64,000 nucleotides of DNA from Aliagarivorans taiwanensis DSM 22990 (GTDB lineage Bacteria; Pseudomonadota; Gammaproteobacteria; Enterobacterales; Celerinatantimonadaceae), in NCBI RefSeq assembly GCF_000429505.1, contig NZ_AUBZ01000006.1:62001-126000 (forward strand), read 5' to 3'. Below, in pieces: positions 20,101 through 28,275 of this stretch. Position 1 is the stretch's first letter; every line of letters begins with the position of its first letter. The notes beneath the pieces were generated by a model. It saw only the letters and a list, made by a program, of their open reading frames with translations, did no database searches and had not been told where the DNA came from. The position numbers were made by a program, and so were the translations under genes.

Positions 20101-20302
20101 GCGTGATATTGCCAACGATGCCCAGGATGCTGCCATTGTGCGCAGTATCCACCAACTGGCGGAGACGCTCGGTAAACAGACCGTTGCAGAGTTTGTTGAA
20201 GATGCTGAAAGCCTGGCAATTCTCCAGGAAATCGGGGTCGATTATGCGCAGGGCTACTACTTCGGCAAACCAACGCCAATGGACATGTTGGCCCTGTCCT
20301 AA
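17171..20302 (+). CDS. membrane sensor with substrate-binding, PAS, GGDEF and EAL domains
   Basis: This 1043-residue protein has a signal peptide, then a periplasmic ABC-substrate-binding-like domain (about 20-320), a transmembrane helix (337-358), two PAS-like regions (about 370-480 and 497-610), GGDEF (from DALTGIYNR at about 622) and EAL (about 790-1040). The diguanylate cyclase signature is altered to LGSDEF, so GGDEF reads GSDEF. The EAL motif reads EVL. Other EAL residues are kept: ETTE, DDFGSG and the YLKIDGMFV Lys. A phosphodiesterase controlled by a periplasmic ligand is the likeliest activity; cyclase activity is possible. GTG at 17171 is supported by a GGGAG site. It stands alone. 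Confidence 0.88.
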   Translation: MLRGLWIGLGLWLVISTQALEARTYRVLVLNANQAGVIWDAQFEEGLNHGMGQADLWFYHHRIQYVDEAFTEFRRAQEQQLNELMLYYQFDYVVTLGDYALQLATHSQGFRDYQYPVIAAVRSEFSVSDPIDNQSIIVVQQALPLAENLALYHQLLPNLHTLHLLVSTGPTGEALGRRFTELAEQQGLEVKLWTEADYEELKAHASTMTSGEAIVFAVFREHVAEGIALNSHNMESLASLARVPLFSLSELPIGVGALGGKVIRASRIGEQTSVILNKLLQGRDFRRVGQSDAEQAEFVFDSQQLKRWGISRSQLPETARLVNDTAQPGFTVAQIGLSLSGWGLGVLLLLLCLLLWLRVKRKHKRLQEALARWEAGFNRAHQAMALLDADGLVIKHNSAMQRLLGGEERIADGDHFLEHLRWPDRMRSGFSEQFTKACQGELVLYFGQFAYHQQRRLLDISFTPKLDSGYRTESVLLEVRDLDQVQVQQQALTESEEMYRHLFDSSPAMLFMVNPLGVICMANEAFANHLGYSRQSIELLQLRGLYISEKEKHCLPKYLLKLGQQQQVQTREVAYHHRDGEEYWFRESALSLPDRGLVLFVCEDITVAKAMQHDLNFHANYDALTGIYNRGYLERHLQRLLDHSEQQQHAMLHLDLSQFKVINDSFGHGSGDQALQQVARVLQHHLPENAIVSRLGSDEFGMILTDVDQKQAVTIAEELLAKLQDTHFVRDERMVSFGGCLGLTMFDRESGASVQSIMAQADNACFSAKALGRNRVFIFHDEAQEIQHRQGQVAWVSRIQKALREDRFIPYAQKIVPVSGPSEDYLHYEVLIRMIDEEGRIVPPGLFLPAAENYNLIDQIDRLVITKTLLWLSETPSHVARLNMCSINLSGHSLGNSDFINWLVDYLQQSALPLNKLCFETTETVAIANLQVATDFFNRVRALGCKVALDDFGSGLSSFGYIKSLPIDYLKIDGMFVRDIANDAQDAAIVRSIHQLAETLGKQTVAEFVEDAESLAILQEIGVDYAQGYYFGKPTPMDMLALS

Positions 20303-20382
20303 GTCAATCAGCAACAATGAGCAGTTACTTGTGTGGATGGGTATCAGGTAAACTTAGGCAAATTTTCGTTTAAGACCGACAC

Positions 20383-21150
20383 GTGCAAGCTAATACCGTA
20401 CCTGTGTTTATTGATGGCGAGACCTCGATCTCGCTACTTGACTGCCTCCCGGCTAACCTAAATTGGCAAGCCGTAGCGGCCCTTCCTGACAGTGGCTTTT
20501 GCTTACAGCTCGCTGGTGATGCGTTGTGCCTGCGCTGGTGTGATGAGCCCAAAATGGCGGGTGTGCAGGTCGATTTCGTCGCCGGGCGCAGTGCCCACCG
20601 CCGCCACTTTGGTGGCAACGAAGCGGTGGCACGCGCGGTTGGCGTGAAAAAGGGCGCCAGACCTAGCGTAATTGACGGCACCGCAGGCTTGGGGCGAGAT
20701 GCCTTCGTGCTGGCTAATCTCGGCTGTCAGGTGCACATGTTGGAGCGGGTGCCGATGGTCGCGGCCTTGCTGGCGGATGGTCTGCGTCGGGCACTGGCCG
20801 ATAGCCAACTGGGTGAATGGGTGTCACAGCGAATGAGTCTGGAGTTTTGTGCCCACGACCAAGGGCTCGATCCGCAGCGCCACAGCGCTGAGGTGGTCTA
20901 TCTGGACCCGATGTACCCTCATCGCAAGAAGAGCGCGCAAGTTAAAAAAGAGATGCGGATGTTTCAATCGCTGGTCGGCGCCGACGAGGACGCCGATGCA
21001 TTGCTTGATAAGGCCTTAGCAGTAGCGACTAAACGGGTGGTGGTGAAACGACCTTCCTATGCAGAGCCTTTAGCAGGGCGGAAGGGCAGCGCCACCGTAG
21101 ATACCAAAAGCCATCGTTTTGATATCTATTTAGTCAGTAGCGGCAATTAG
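20383..21150 (+). CDS. rsmJ: 16S rRNA (guanine1516-N2)-methyltransferase
   Basis: RsmJ methylates G1516 of 16S rRNA using S-adenosylmethionine. The 255 residues fit the family. Visible signatures are [19 protein letters not shown] (SAM-binding motif I, about residue 92) and [24 protein letters not shown], the DPMYP active-site segment diagnostic of RsmJ. The start is GTG at 20383. A candidate small RNA gene and strong terminator follow on the same strand. Confidence 0.95.
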   Translation: MQANTVPVFIDGETSISLLDCLPANLNWQAVAALPDSGFCLQLAGDALCLRWCDEPKMAGVQVDFVAGRSAHRRHFGGNEAVARAVGVKKGARPSVIDGTAGLGRDAFVLANLGCQVHMLERVPMVAALLADGLRRALADSQLGEWVSQRMSLEFCAHDQGLDPQRHSAEVVYLDPMYPHRKKSAQVKKEMRMFQSLVGADEDADALLDKALAVATKRVVVKRPSYAEPLAGRKGSATVDTKSHRFDIYLVSSGN

Positions 21151-21222
21151 CCATCTCTATGTAACAAATGGGAAATATAGTGAGGTTGATCAATATTTTA
21201 GCTATGCGAATATTGAAAACGC

Positions 21223-21252
21223 TTGCAGAAATAAAGGGCTATCGAGTAGATT
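21223..21252 (+). promoter_or_regulatory. possible promoter of a small RNA
   Basis: TTGCAG (-35, 21223-21228) and TAGATT (-10, 21247-21252) are separated by 18 bases. This would start transcription near 21259, exactly at the first stem-loop of the candidate RNA. Confidence 0.4.
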
Positions 21253-21258
21253 AGCCAC

Positions 21259-21354
21259 GTTGTCCTAAGGAAAGGATAACTTGGAAAGATATAAGATCTG
21301 ACCTTTGTTGACCGACAGAATTAAAAAGAGAAGCGTTGAGCTTCTCTTTTTTTT
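21259..21354 (+). ncRNA. candidate small regulatory RNA
   Basis: Downstream of rsmJ lies a non-coding stretch with the structure of a trans-acting sRNA. A 5' hairpin (GTTGTCCT with AGGATAAC, 8 bp including one G-U, loop AAGGAA, 21259-21280) is followed by a mostly unstructured A/U-rich centre and a strong terminator hairpin with eight Us. Promoter-like boxes lie at the right distance upstream. No open reading frame of useful length exists in it. I cannot assign it to a known family such as Spot 42 or RyhB. A plain rsmJ 3' untranslated region with its terminator is the alternative. Confidence 0.45.
21323..21354 (+). terminator. Rho-independent terminator
   Basis: GAGAAGC and GCTTCTC pair around the loop GTTGA (21328-21346), followed by TTTTTTTT. 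A-tract upstream extends the stem with the U-tract. Serves the candidate sRNA and/or rsmJ. Confidence 0.9.
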
Positions 21355-21388
21355 GGCCGCGATTTAGTTACGCAATGTATCTTGGGTG

Positions 21389-21796
21389 TTACAAGGCGCT
21401 GCCCATTTTCACGTAGGGCACATCCTCTTTGAAGAAGCGCTCGCTGATCACCTTAAAGCCATGGCGCTGATAAAAGGCGATGGCGCTTTCGCGGGCGTCG
21501 AACCACAGCTGCTGTGCAGCATGCTGTTTCGCCAACTGGCGCATATGGGTCAACATTGCGCCGCCATAGCCGCGCGATTGATGCTCGGGCAAGCAGGCAA
21601 ACTTGCGCAGCCGCATCTTGTTGTCACTTAAATACAGCGAGGCGACGATCACCAGCTGTTGATCGATATAGCCGCCCAAGTGCAGCCCCTGCTCATCTTC
21701 CGGTACCCGGCAAAAATCCAGCGGGTAGTCTGGCCATAGCACCTGATGGCGAATGGGTAGGGTCTGTTCGCTGGTGATGGAACGTATCTCAATCAT
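21389..21796 (-). CDS. GNAT family N-acetyltransferase
   Basis: The 135-residue protein has the GNAT acetyl-CoA motif: KFACLPEHQSRGYGGAMLTHMRQLAKQH contains the R-G-x-G-G pyrophosphate loop, followed by the ARESAIAFYQRHGFKVISERFFKEDVPYVKM C-terminal segment. It acetylates an unknown small molecule or protein amine in the cytoplasm. It is co-transcribed with fabV; the start ATGA overlaps the fabV stop. Confidence 0.88.
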   Translation of the reverse strand: MIEIRSITSEQTLPIRHQVLWPDYPLDFCRVPEDEQGLHLGGYIDQQLVIVASLYLSDNKMRLRKFACLPEHQSRGYGGAMLTHMRQLAKQHAAQQLWFDARESAIAFYQRHGFKVISERFFKEDVPYVKMGSAL

Positions 21797-22980
21797 GGGC
21801 GTAGCTGACTCAGTGCGTCGATGTTTAGGGCTTGCTGATAATCGACCCCTTCCACGGCAAAGCCATTGAGCCTTTCAAAGCTTTGGCGGTAGCCGGCGTA
21901 GTCGGTTGTTTGCTTGAAGTTCTCGGGCGTGATGCTGTTATACAGCTGGTCTATCTGCGATTGCACCTCGGCCGAGAGCTCCCAATCATCGATGCGGATC
22001 TGTCGCTGCTTATCGGTAACCGCTTGTCCATCAGCGGGATAGAGTCGCTCGCTGAACAGTCGGTAGGCCTGCTCGGTACACTCTTCATGTAGACCTTGTT
22101 GCTTCATCACCTTGTAGAGCAGTGCGATATACGGTGACATCACCGGGATGTAGACGCTGGCCTTGGTCACCAGGGCCTTGCACACACAGGCATAGGCGCT
22201 GCCGCCGACGCTGTCTTGTAGCTGTTGGTTGAGCGCATCGGCCGTGGCATGCAGATGCTGTTTAGCGTAGCCAATGGTGCCTTCGCGGTAGATGGCCGAG
22301 GTGCGCTCTGGGCCAATGTAGGAATAGGCGATGGTATTGGCGCCCTCTGCCAGTACCCCCGCCTGTTGCAGCTCTTCCATCCAGAGCTGCCAGTCTTCGC
22401 CTCCCATTACCTTGGTAGTGGCGTCAATCTCCTGCGCGTTAGCGACCTCAACGGTTTGTTGCTCTAGCTGCTGCTGCTCGAGGTTGATGCTGTAGCCAGT
22501 TAGCGGCTCGCTGGTAGTTTTTAGCACCGATTGCCATTGGCCCGATTCGGTGACACGACGGCCAGTGGCAAGGCTGTAGATAACCAGGTCGATCTTGCCG
22601 CCAAACTCGCGTTTGATGTAGTCGATAACCTGTTTGCGGGTGTCTGCTTGAAAGGCGTCTGCGACGAAGTTCTTGGCGATTAGCCCTTTCTCTTCAGCCA
22701 GCTGCTTAGCGTAAATGTTGTTGTACCAACCTGCCGTGCCTATGCCGCGCTCGCTTGGGCCCCTCTCAAAGGATACGCCGATGGTATCTGCCCCACCCGC
22801 TTCACTTAGCACCAAACGCGAAGCCAGGCCAAAGCCCGAAGACGCGCCGAGGATTAACACCTTCTTGGCACCACTGATTGCTGGCTGCTGGCGTATATAA
22901 TTGGCTTGCTGTTGCAGATAGGCTTGTAGGCCCGGTGGATGGCAGTTTCTGGCTACATTGCCCTTCAGTTGAATGTCCAA
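21793..22980 (-). CDS. fabV: enoyl-[acyl-carrier-protein] reductase / trans-2-enoyl-CoA reductase (NADH)
   Basis: FabV reduces trans-2-enoyl thioesters with NADH in the last step of the fatty-acid elongation cycle. The 395 residues fit the family. The cofactor site KKVLILGASSGFGLASRL lies near residue 39. The catalytic Tyr-x8-Lys is in SYIGPERTSAIYREGTIGYAKQHL. FabV enzymes are known to be poorly inhibited by triclosan. It is the first gene of a two-gene unit with the GNAT gene. Confidence 0.95.
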   Translation of the reverse strand: MDIQLKGNVARNCHPPGLQAYLQQQANYIRQQPAISGAKKVLILGASSGFGLASRLVLSEAGGADTIGVSFERGPSERGIGTAGWYNNIYAKQLAEEKGLIAKNFVADAFQADTRKQVIDYIKREFGGKIDLVIYSLATGRRVTESGQWQSVLKTTSEPLTGYSINLEQQQLEQQTVEVANAQEIDATTKVMGGEDWQLWMEELQQAGVLAEGANTIAYSYIGPERTSAIYREGTIGYAKQHLHATADALNQQLQDSVGGSAYACVCKALVTKASVYIPVMSPYIALLYKVMKQQGLHEECTEQAYRLFSERLYPADGQAVTDKQRQIRIDDWELSAEVQSQIDQLYNSITPENFKQTTDYAGYRQSFERLNGFAVEGVDYQQALNIDALSQLRP

Positions 22981-23022
22981 AGCAAACTCCGGTAATGGGA
23001 AACCCCGTCAGTATACCGAAGC

Positions 23023-24633
23023 TTAGCGCCTGATGGACAATACCTCGCAGGGGGTTTTGCGTTGACGCTGGTTTTCTCTTAATGCGTTGTCTGCTTGGTA
23101 GAACAGCAGGTTGCGATCATCCGATTTTTTCTTGTAGGCACAGCCCAGACTCAGGCCGGTTCTCTCGCTGCTGTTAAGCCGGGCGATCTTGTTTACCAGA
23201 CCGAGTTGGTCGAGCATTTCACTCTTGCCCAACTGGTGGCTGACGATGGCAAATTTATCGCCACGGATGCGGAACACCTGGGCTTTGTTCTTGAACACCA
23301 GCTCCATGGTGTCGGCAACCAAGCAGATCAGCTGGTCGCCTTTCTGGTGCCCCTCAGTCTCGTTAAGCTGGCGTAGCGAGTTGATATCAGCCAGCGCTAG
23401 ACAAAGCGTCTCCTTACCGTTTTGCTGGTTGAGAAACTCCTCAAAGGCAAAACGGTTGCTTAGGCCAGTTAAGGGGTCAAGGCGCGCTTGCTTACGTTCA
23501 TTCTCTAGCTTTTGCTTCACGTCTTGGCTGAGCAACTGCCAACGCCGGTATTGCTGTCCCAAACCAAGTGTAAACACCATGACACCAAAAGAGGCGAAGC
23601 CAATGCCCTGCATCTCCGACAACTGCGGGCTCAATCCCAAGCCACTGGAGAAGGGGCTAAACAGACAGCTAATTGCCAGCAGCCAGAAAACAAAGCTGGC
23701 GGCGAACACCTTGGCATAGGGCTTACGCAGGTAGCAGGCGAGCGCAATGATCCAGGCGCCGATAGCGCCGGTAAGCAAGCGCATAAATTGGCTGATAGTG
23801 GCAAACCAAGCCGGATACTGGCTGTACAGCGCCATCGCCACAATACTGGCCAGCGGTAACAGCAGCAGGCTGTAGCCCACTAAGGGCATCTCTTTGCCGG
23901 GTTTGAGGTAGCTGTTGAACATGAGCGCGCTGAACAGCGGCAAGCTCAGGCTGAGCAGGGGGTAGAGCTGCATCGAGTAGAGCGACAACATACTGCGCTC
24001 TAACTCGAAGCGGGTGACGATCAACGCGGAGAACACCAAGATAAACAGCCCGGAATGGACAAAGCGCCATTGCCGCTCCAGCCCGGCCAGAACCAAGTGG
24101 TAGAGGGCAAATACTAAGATGCCGCCCAAGCCCAATGAGGTTAGCCCGAGTCGCCAGCCTTGGTACTTGGCGAACTCGCTCTCGGGTTGCATCGAGATAT
24201 CCGGTTGACCGGTATAGAAGGGGGAGTAAACGCGCACGATCAACCAGTATCCGCCAAGGGTTGGGGTGTCGATGGTTGCTGCGTAAGAAAATGCGTGTGG
24301 GGAAGGCTTGCTGTAGCCACTGGCTCGATGGTAGAGCTGGTTGGCTTCGGAGAACAGGTAGATATCGGCTTTTTGCAGCATGCTGCCATCGATGTTGACC
24401 AGCCAGTGATCGGGCTCGTTGATCACGATTTGCTTAACCAGCCAATAGCTTTGATGTTCAGGGGTGACCTGCTCGACCTGGGTTAGCCCTTCTAGCCAAT
24501 CCGGAATACTAAGGTAGCGGTTAGGTAGAACCTGGCTGTCCTTGGCGACATATACCCGCAGGTCAGACTCGATCAGGCTACCGGCCCATGCCATGCTGCA
24601 AGTTAAAATCCAGATCCCTAGCAGTCTTAGCAT
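23023..24633 (-). CDS. 7TMR-DISM receptor with a degenerate GGDEF domain
   Basis: The 536-residue protein has a signal peptide, a periplasmic beta-rich domain (about 20-165) of the 7TMR-DISM extracellular type, seven predicted membrane helices (about 180-375) and a C-terminal GGDEF-like domain beginning at DPLTGLSNRFAFEEF (about 385). The signature loop reads RGDKF instead of GGDEF (about 455), losing the acidic catalytic Glu. A diguanylate cyclase role is therefore doubtful; it may bind c-di-GMP or GTP, or signal by protein contact. No co-transcribed partner is apparent. Confidence 0.85.
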   Translation of the reverse strand: MLRLLGIWILTCSMAWAGSLIESDLRVYVAKDSQVLPNRYLSIPDWLEGLTQVEQVTPEHQSYWLVKQIVINEPDHWLVNIDGSMLQKADIYLFSEANQLYHRASGYSKPSPHAFSYAATIDTPTLGGYWLIVRVYSPFYTGQPDISMQPESEFAKYQGWRLGLTSLGLGGILVFALYHLVLAGLERQWRFVHSGLFILVFSALIVTRFELERSMLSLYSMQLYPLLSLSLPLFSALMFNSYLKPGKEMPLVGYSLLLLPLASIVAMALYSQYPAWFATISQFMRLLTGAIGAWIIALACYLRKPYAKVFAASFVFWLLAISCLFSPFSSGLGLSPQLSEMQGIGFASFGVMVFTLGLGQQYRRWQLLSQDVKQKLENERKQARLDPLTGLSNRFAFEEFLNQQNGKETLCLALADINSLRQLNETEGHQKGDQLICLVADTMELVFKNKAQVFRIRGDKFAIVSHQLGKSEMLDQLGLVNKIARLNSSERTGLSLGCAYKKKSDDRNLLFYQADNALRENQRQRKTPCEVLSIRR

Positions 24634-24678
24634 CCGCCCTCCTTTGCTATCGACTTAGTTCAGCATACCCCAAGCCCT

Positions 24679-24711
24679 GAAAAAAGATAAGCAAGGCCGA
24701 AGCCTTGCTTA
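24679..24711 (-). terminator. Rho-independent terminator of the redox operon
   Basis: Read on the minus strand, TAAGCAAGGC and GCCTTGCTTA form a 10-bp stem around TTCG, followed by TCTTTTTT. It lies just past the stop of the E3-like gene. Confidence 0.92.
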
Positions 24712-24733
24712 GATGGAGGGTTAAGGTAGGGGT

Positions 24734-26206
24734 CTAGCTACCTACACCGCATTCCATACATGCGTCGATCATTTCAGGTCCTAGATGCAGTTTAGCATTT
24801 AGGTCGCGAAGTGCAGTGCGAACACCCTCTTCGATAACCGGATGGTAGAACGGCATATCAAGCATCTGCGCCACAGTCATCTGGTTTTGATGCGCCCAAG
24901 CCAGCAAATGTGCCAAGTGCTCGGCATTCGGGCCAATGATCTCTGCACCTAGGAAGCGACCGGTGCCCTGCTCACCATAAAGATGCGCCAGACCTTTGTT
25001 TACCAACATCACGCGGCTACGGCCCTGGTTTTCAAAGCTGACTTCGCCCACTTCAAAACAGCCGCATTTACCCAATCGCTGCTCGATTTCGCGGAAGCTC
25101 TCACCCACCATGGCGATCTGCGGGTCGCTGAATACTGCAGCGATCGAGGTGCGGCGCAGTCCGGCGCGGATATCATTGCTTGGACGACCGGCGTTATCAC
25201 CAGCAATCTTGCCTTGGTCGGCGGCTTCATGCAGCAAAGGGATCTGGTTGCTGGCATCACCGGCGACAAATACGTGCGGTAGCGAGGTTTGCATGGTGTA
25301 TTTGTCAGCGACTGGCACACCGCGCTGGTCTAGCTCAATCGACAGGTTTTCCAGGCCGATATTATCCACATTCGGGCGACGGCCAGTGGCAGCTAGCAGG
25401 TAGTCCACCTTGGCTTCTTGGTACTCGCCCTGCTTGTCTTGATAGCCGAGCAGCACTTTATCGCCATCGCGTTGGATCTTCTCAACCTTGGCGTCGCTGT
25501 CGAGGTAGAACTCTTCGCCATAGGTCTTGTTGGCGTAGGCCAGCAGCTCTGGGTCGCTGAGCGGCCCGACAACACCACCCACACCGAACATCAACACTTT
25601 TACGCCAAGGCGGTGAAGGGCTTGGCCCAACTCCAAGCCAATCACGCCTGGGCCAAATACGGCAACGGATTCCGGTAGGGTATCCCAATCAAACACGTCA
25701 TCGTTTACCACCAGACGGTCACCCAGCTCTTGCCACGGTGCCGGATAGCTTGGACGTGAGCCAGTGGCAATTACCACTCGTTCGGCGGTAAGCGTCGATA
25801 CTTGGCCATCTGCTGCGGTGATTTCCAGCGTGTGCTCATCAACGAAGCGGGCGCGGCCATCGATGCGATTATCGCTTGGAATGCTATCTACCGATTCCAG
25901 TACAAAGCCCACAAAGCGGTCGCGTTCACTTTTAACCCGTTGCATCACCGCGTGGCCATCGATTTCAGGCTTGCCGAGGTTTACCCCAAAGGCGGCCGAT
26001 TTCTCGTACTGGTGAGCATTCTCTGCTGCAGCGATCAACAGCTTGCTTGGCATACAGCCAACCCGTGCACAGGTAGTGCCGTAAGGGCCGGTCTCGATCA
26101 TTACTACAGAGTCACTGTGCTCTTTGGCTGCGCGGTAGGCCGCCAAACCAGCGGTGCCGCCACCAAGGATGGCTACTTTGACGTCGAATTGAGAGGGGGC
26201 AGTCAT
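24734..26206 (-). CDS. dihydrolipoyl dehydrogenase-like flavoprotein of a peroxide-reduction operon
   Basis: A 490-residue class I pyridine nucleotide-disulfide oxidoreductase. It has the FAD site VAILGGGTAGLAAYRAAKE, the redox disulfide in TTCARVGCMPSKLL, a second GxGxxG for NAD(P)H near FGPGVIGLELG, and the C-terminal HPVIEEG catalytic His-Glu pair. These fit lipoamide dehydrogenase (E3). It is not next to pyruvate or 2-oxoglutarate dehydrogenase genes but downstream of a Prx-Grx fusion. It carries an extra C-terminal Cys pair (DACMECGVGS) resembling redox tails that pass electrons to partners. A role as reductase for the peroxiredoxin system is inferred. Confidence 0.85.
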   Translation of the reverse strand: MTAPSQFDVKVAILGGGTAGLAAYRAAKEHSDSVVMIETGPYGTTCARVGCMPSKLLIAAAENAHQYEKSAAFGVNLGKPEIDGHAVMQRVKSERDRFVGFVLESVDSIPSDNRIDGRARFVDEHTLEITAADGQVSTLTAERVVIATGSRPSYPAPWQELGDRLVVNDDVFDWDTLPESVAVFGPGVIGLELGQALHRLGVKVLMFGVGGVVGPLSDPELLAYANKTYGEEFYLDSDAKVEKIQRDGDKVLLGYQDKQGEYQEAKVDYLLAATGRRPNVDNIGLENLSIELDQRGVPVADKYTMQTSLPHVFVAGDASNQIPLLHEAADQGKIAGDNAGRPSNDIRAGLRRTSIAAVFSDPQIAMVGESFREIEQRLGKCGCFEVGEVSFENQGRSRVMLVNKGLAHLYGEQGTGRFLGAEIIGPNAEHLAHLLAWAHQNQMTVAQMLDMPFYHPVIEEGVRTALRDLNAKLHLGPEMIDACMECGVGS

Positions 26207-26265
26207 GTTGTTCTCCTGATTACAGCCACCCCGATTAGGACCGGGGCGGGCTGCTTATCTTTCAT

Positions 26266-26994
26266 TTAGGCCAAGTGTTGCTCAAGGTCATCGCTACCGC
26301 CGATGTGGCGGCCATCGATGAACACTTGCGGTACGGTGCTGCGACCGCTCAGTGCTTTTAGGCTTACGCTGGTAGCGTCGCTGCCCAGTACGATTTCTTC
26401 AAAGCGCATGCCTTTGTCGTGCAGCAGTTGCTTGGCCTTGGCGCAGAATGGGCAGCCTGGCTTGGTAACAATGCTGATAGCCGATGGCTTGGCGGCCTCT
26501 GGGTTCAGGTAGTTCAGCATGGTATCGGCATCGGAGACTTCGAATGGGTCGCCCGGTACGTCGGGCTCGATGAACATCTTGTCGATAACACCATCTTTAA
26601 CCAGCATCGAGTAGCGCCAGCTGCGCTTGCCGAAGCCCAAGTCGGCTTTGTCGACCAGCATGCCCATGCCATCGGTAAACTCGCCGCTACCATCAGGGAT
26701 AACGGTAATGTGTTCGGCTTCTTGGTCGGCCAGCCATGCGTTCATCACGAAGGTGTCGTTCACACTCAGACAAACAATGTCATCTACGCCGTTTTGCTTG
26801 AGTACATCTGCCAGCTCGTTGTAACGTGGCAGGTGAGTCGATGAACAGGTTGGGGTGAATGCACCAGGTAGCGCAAATACCACAACAGTTTTGTTAGCAA
26901 ATAGCTCGTCGCTGCTGATATCTACCCAGCTATCGCCTTCACGGGTATGGAATACAACCTGTGGTACGCGTTGTCCTTCTTTATTCTCTAGCAT
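26266..26994 (-). CDS. peroxiredoxin-glutaredoxin fusion (hybrid Prx5)
   Basis: The protein has two domains. Residues 1-160 are a Prx5-type peroxiredoxin with [19 protein letters not shown], whose first Cys is the peroxidatic residue. The C-terminal part (about 170-242) is a glutaredoxin with [14 protein letters not shown] (CPFC active site) and the [19 protein letters not shown] glutathione-binding segment. Such hybrids reduce hydroperoxides using glutathione in the cytoplasm. The ATG has an AGGAGT site. It is the first gene of an operon with the E3-like flavoprotein, and a candidate OxyR site lies upstream. Confidence 0.95.
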   Translation of the reverse strand: MLENKEGQRVPQVVFHTREGDSWVDISSDELFANKTVVVFALPGAFTPTCSSTHLPRYNELADVLKQNGVDDIVCLSVNDTFVMNAWLADQEAEHITVIPDGSGEFTDGMGMLVDKADLGFGKRSWRYSMLVKDGVIDKMFIEPDVPGDPFEVSDADTMLNYLNPEAAKPSAISIVTKPGCPFCAKAKQLLHDKGMRFEEIVLGSDATSVSLKALSGRSTVPQVFIDGRHIGGSDDLEQHLA

Positions 26995-27065
26995 CTTGTG
27001 ACTCCTAGTGGTGAGTAGCTTTCGTTTGATGGTGTTAGTATCCGATAAACCGAACGATAGGTAAA

Positions 27066-27102
27066 AAAGGTTGTTTTTATCGGTTTGATAGCTACTGCTA
27101 AT
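27066..27102 (-). promoter_or_regulatory. candidate OxyR-binding site upstream of prx-grx
   Basis: On the minus strand four tetranucleotides ATTA, CTAT, ATAA and CTTT are each separated by seven bases. Against the OxyR pattern ATAG-N7-CTAT-N7-ATAG-N7-CTAT, 12 of 16 positions match. It sits about 70 bases before the peroxiredoxin start. Confidence 0.35.
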
Positions 27103-27281
27103 TAAATGCTGCGTGCTGGATTCGGATACAAAGATACAAGCAAGGGATTAGTGGCGAGATCCATGAACAGTGATTTCAACAGAATATGTCGATCAGCCAC
27201 TGCATAAATGTTGTTGCACCATGATAATATCCCTAGTGATTTCATGTGAATGGTCGCAATATCACAACCGGAGAGCGCTCT

Positions 27282-28229
27282 ATGCATAGCACCACCAGTC
27301 AGTCGCAAGGCTTGCTGCATTTCAGGTTATCGCTTAACCAGTCTTTCGCTATCGGCACCCTGAAGGTGCGAGAGATTGTGCCATGCATGCCGCTCACACC
27401 ACTGCCGCATTCGCACCCTAATGTGTTGGGCTCAACCTCGCTGCGTGGGCTTACTCTGTCGGTTATCGACCTACCTGCCGCCGTGGGCTACCGTCCGATT
27501 ACCCCCGAAGAGCGCCAGAGTTGCTCGATTATCGTGGTGGATGTGTGCCGTCAAACTGTGGGCTTTATGGTGCGCGGTATCGATAAGATCACCGAGTGCC
27601 GTTGGGACGATATTGATTCGGTGCCCGCCTCGGTAGGACGCAATGCCTTTATCTCCGGGGTGACCCGCAGCGACGACAAGCTGATTCAGCTGTTGGATAT
27701 TGAGATGCTGCTCGAATCGATCTTCCCCGATGAGTTCATTCAGGACGATATCAGTATCAGCCTGGCCGACCAAGCGATGCTTAGCCGCTGCGAGATCTTG
27801 CTGGTGGATGACTCGCCCACCGCTCGTCGCCAGCTAAAGCGCGCCCTCGATAGCATTGAGGTGAGCTTCCATATGGTGGACAACGGCCGCCATGCGCTGG
27901 AGGTCATGGAACAAGCGGCAGCCGATGATAAGCCCATCCAAATTCTGGTGAGCGATATTGAGATGCCCGGCCTGGATGGCTACGAGCTGACCTTTGAGGT
28001 GCGCTCAAATCCCAAGCTGGCCGATGCCTTTATTATCCTCCACACCTCGCTGTCGAGTGAGATCAGCGTCGATCGCGCCAAACAGGTGGGAGCCAACGAC
28101 GCCCTCACCAAGTTCAATGCCCCTGATCTAATCGCCGCGATGTTGCAGGGTGCCGGTAAGTTTAAAGTGGGTGATGCCTCGCACGAGGATATGAGTGAAA
28201 CTCAGGAAGAGATCGACAAACTGATCTAA
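27282..28229 (+). CDS. cheV: chemotaxis coupling protein CheV (CheW-receiver)
   Basis: CheV couples chemoreceptors to CheA and carries a phosphorylatable receiver. The N-terminal CheW-like domain spans about residues 5-155. The receiver (about 170-295) has EILLVDDSPTARRQL (acidic pocket), SDIEMPGLDGYEL (phospho-acceptor Asp) and the conserved Lys in LTKFNAPDL. The ATG at 27282 is preferred over an upstream in-frame GTG at 27246 because a CGGAGAG site precedes it; the product is then 315 residues. No other chemotaxis gene is nearby. Confidence 0.93.
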   Translation: MHSTTSQSQGLLHFRLSLNQSFAIGTLKVREIVPCMPLTPLPHSHPNVLGSTSLRGLTLSVIDLPAAVGYRPITPEERQSCSIIVVDVCRQTVGFMVRGIDKITECRWDDIDSVPASVGRNAFISGVTRSDDKLIQLLDIEMLLESIFPDEFIQDDISISLADQAMLSRCEILLVDDSPTARRQLKRALDSIEVSFHMVDNGRHALEVMEQAAADDKPIQILVSDIEMPGLDGYELTFEVRSNPKLADAFIILHTSLSSEISVDRAKQVGANDALTKFNAPDLIAAMLQGAGKFKVGDASHEDMSETQEEIDKLI

Positions 28230-28275
28230 CAGCGTTTGCTAAGCTTTCAGATATAATCCTCTATATGGCTTAGCC

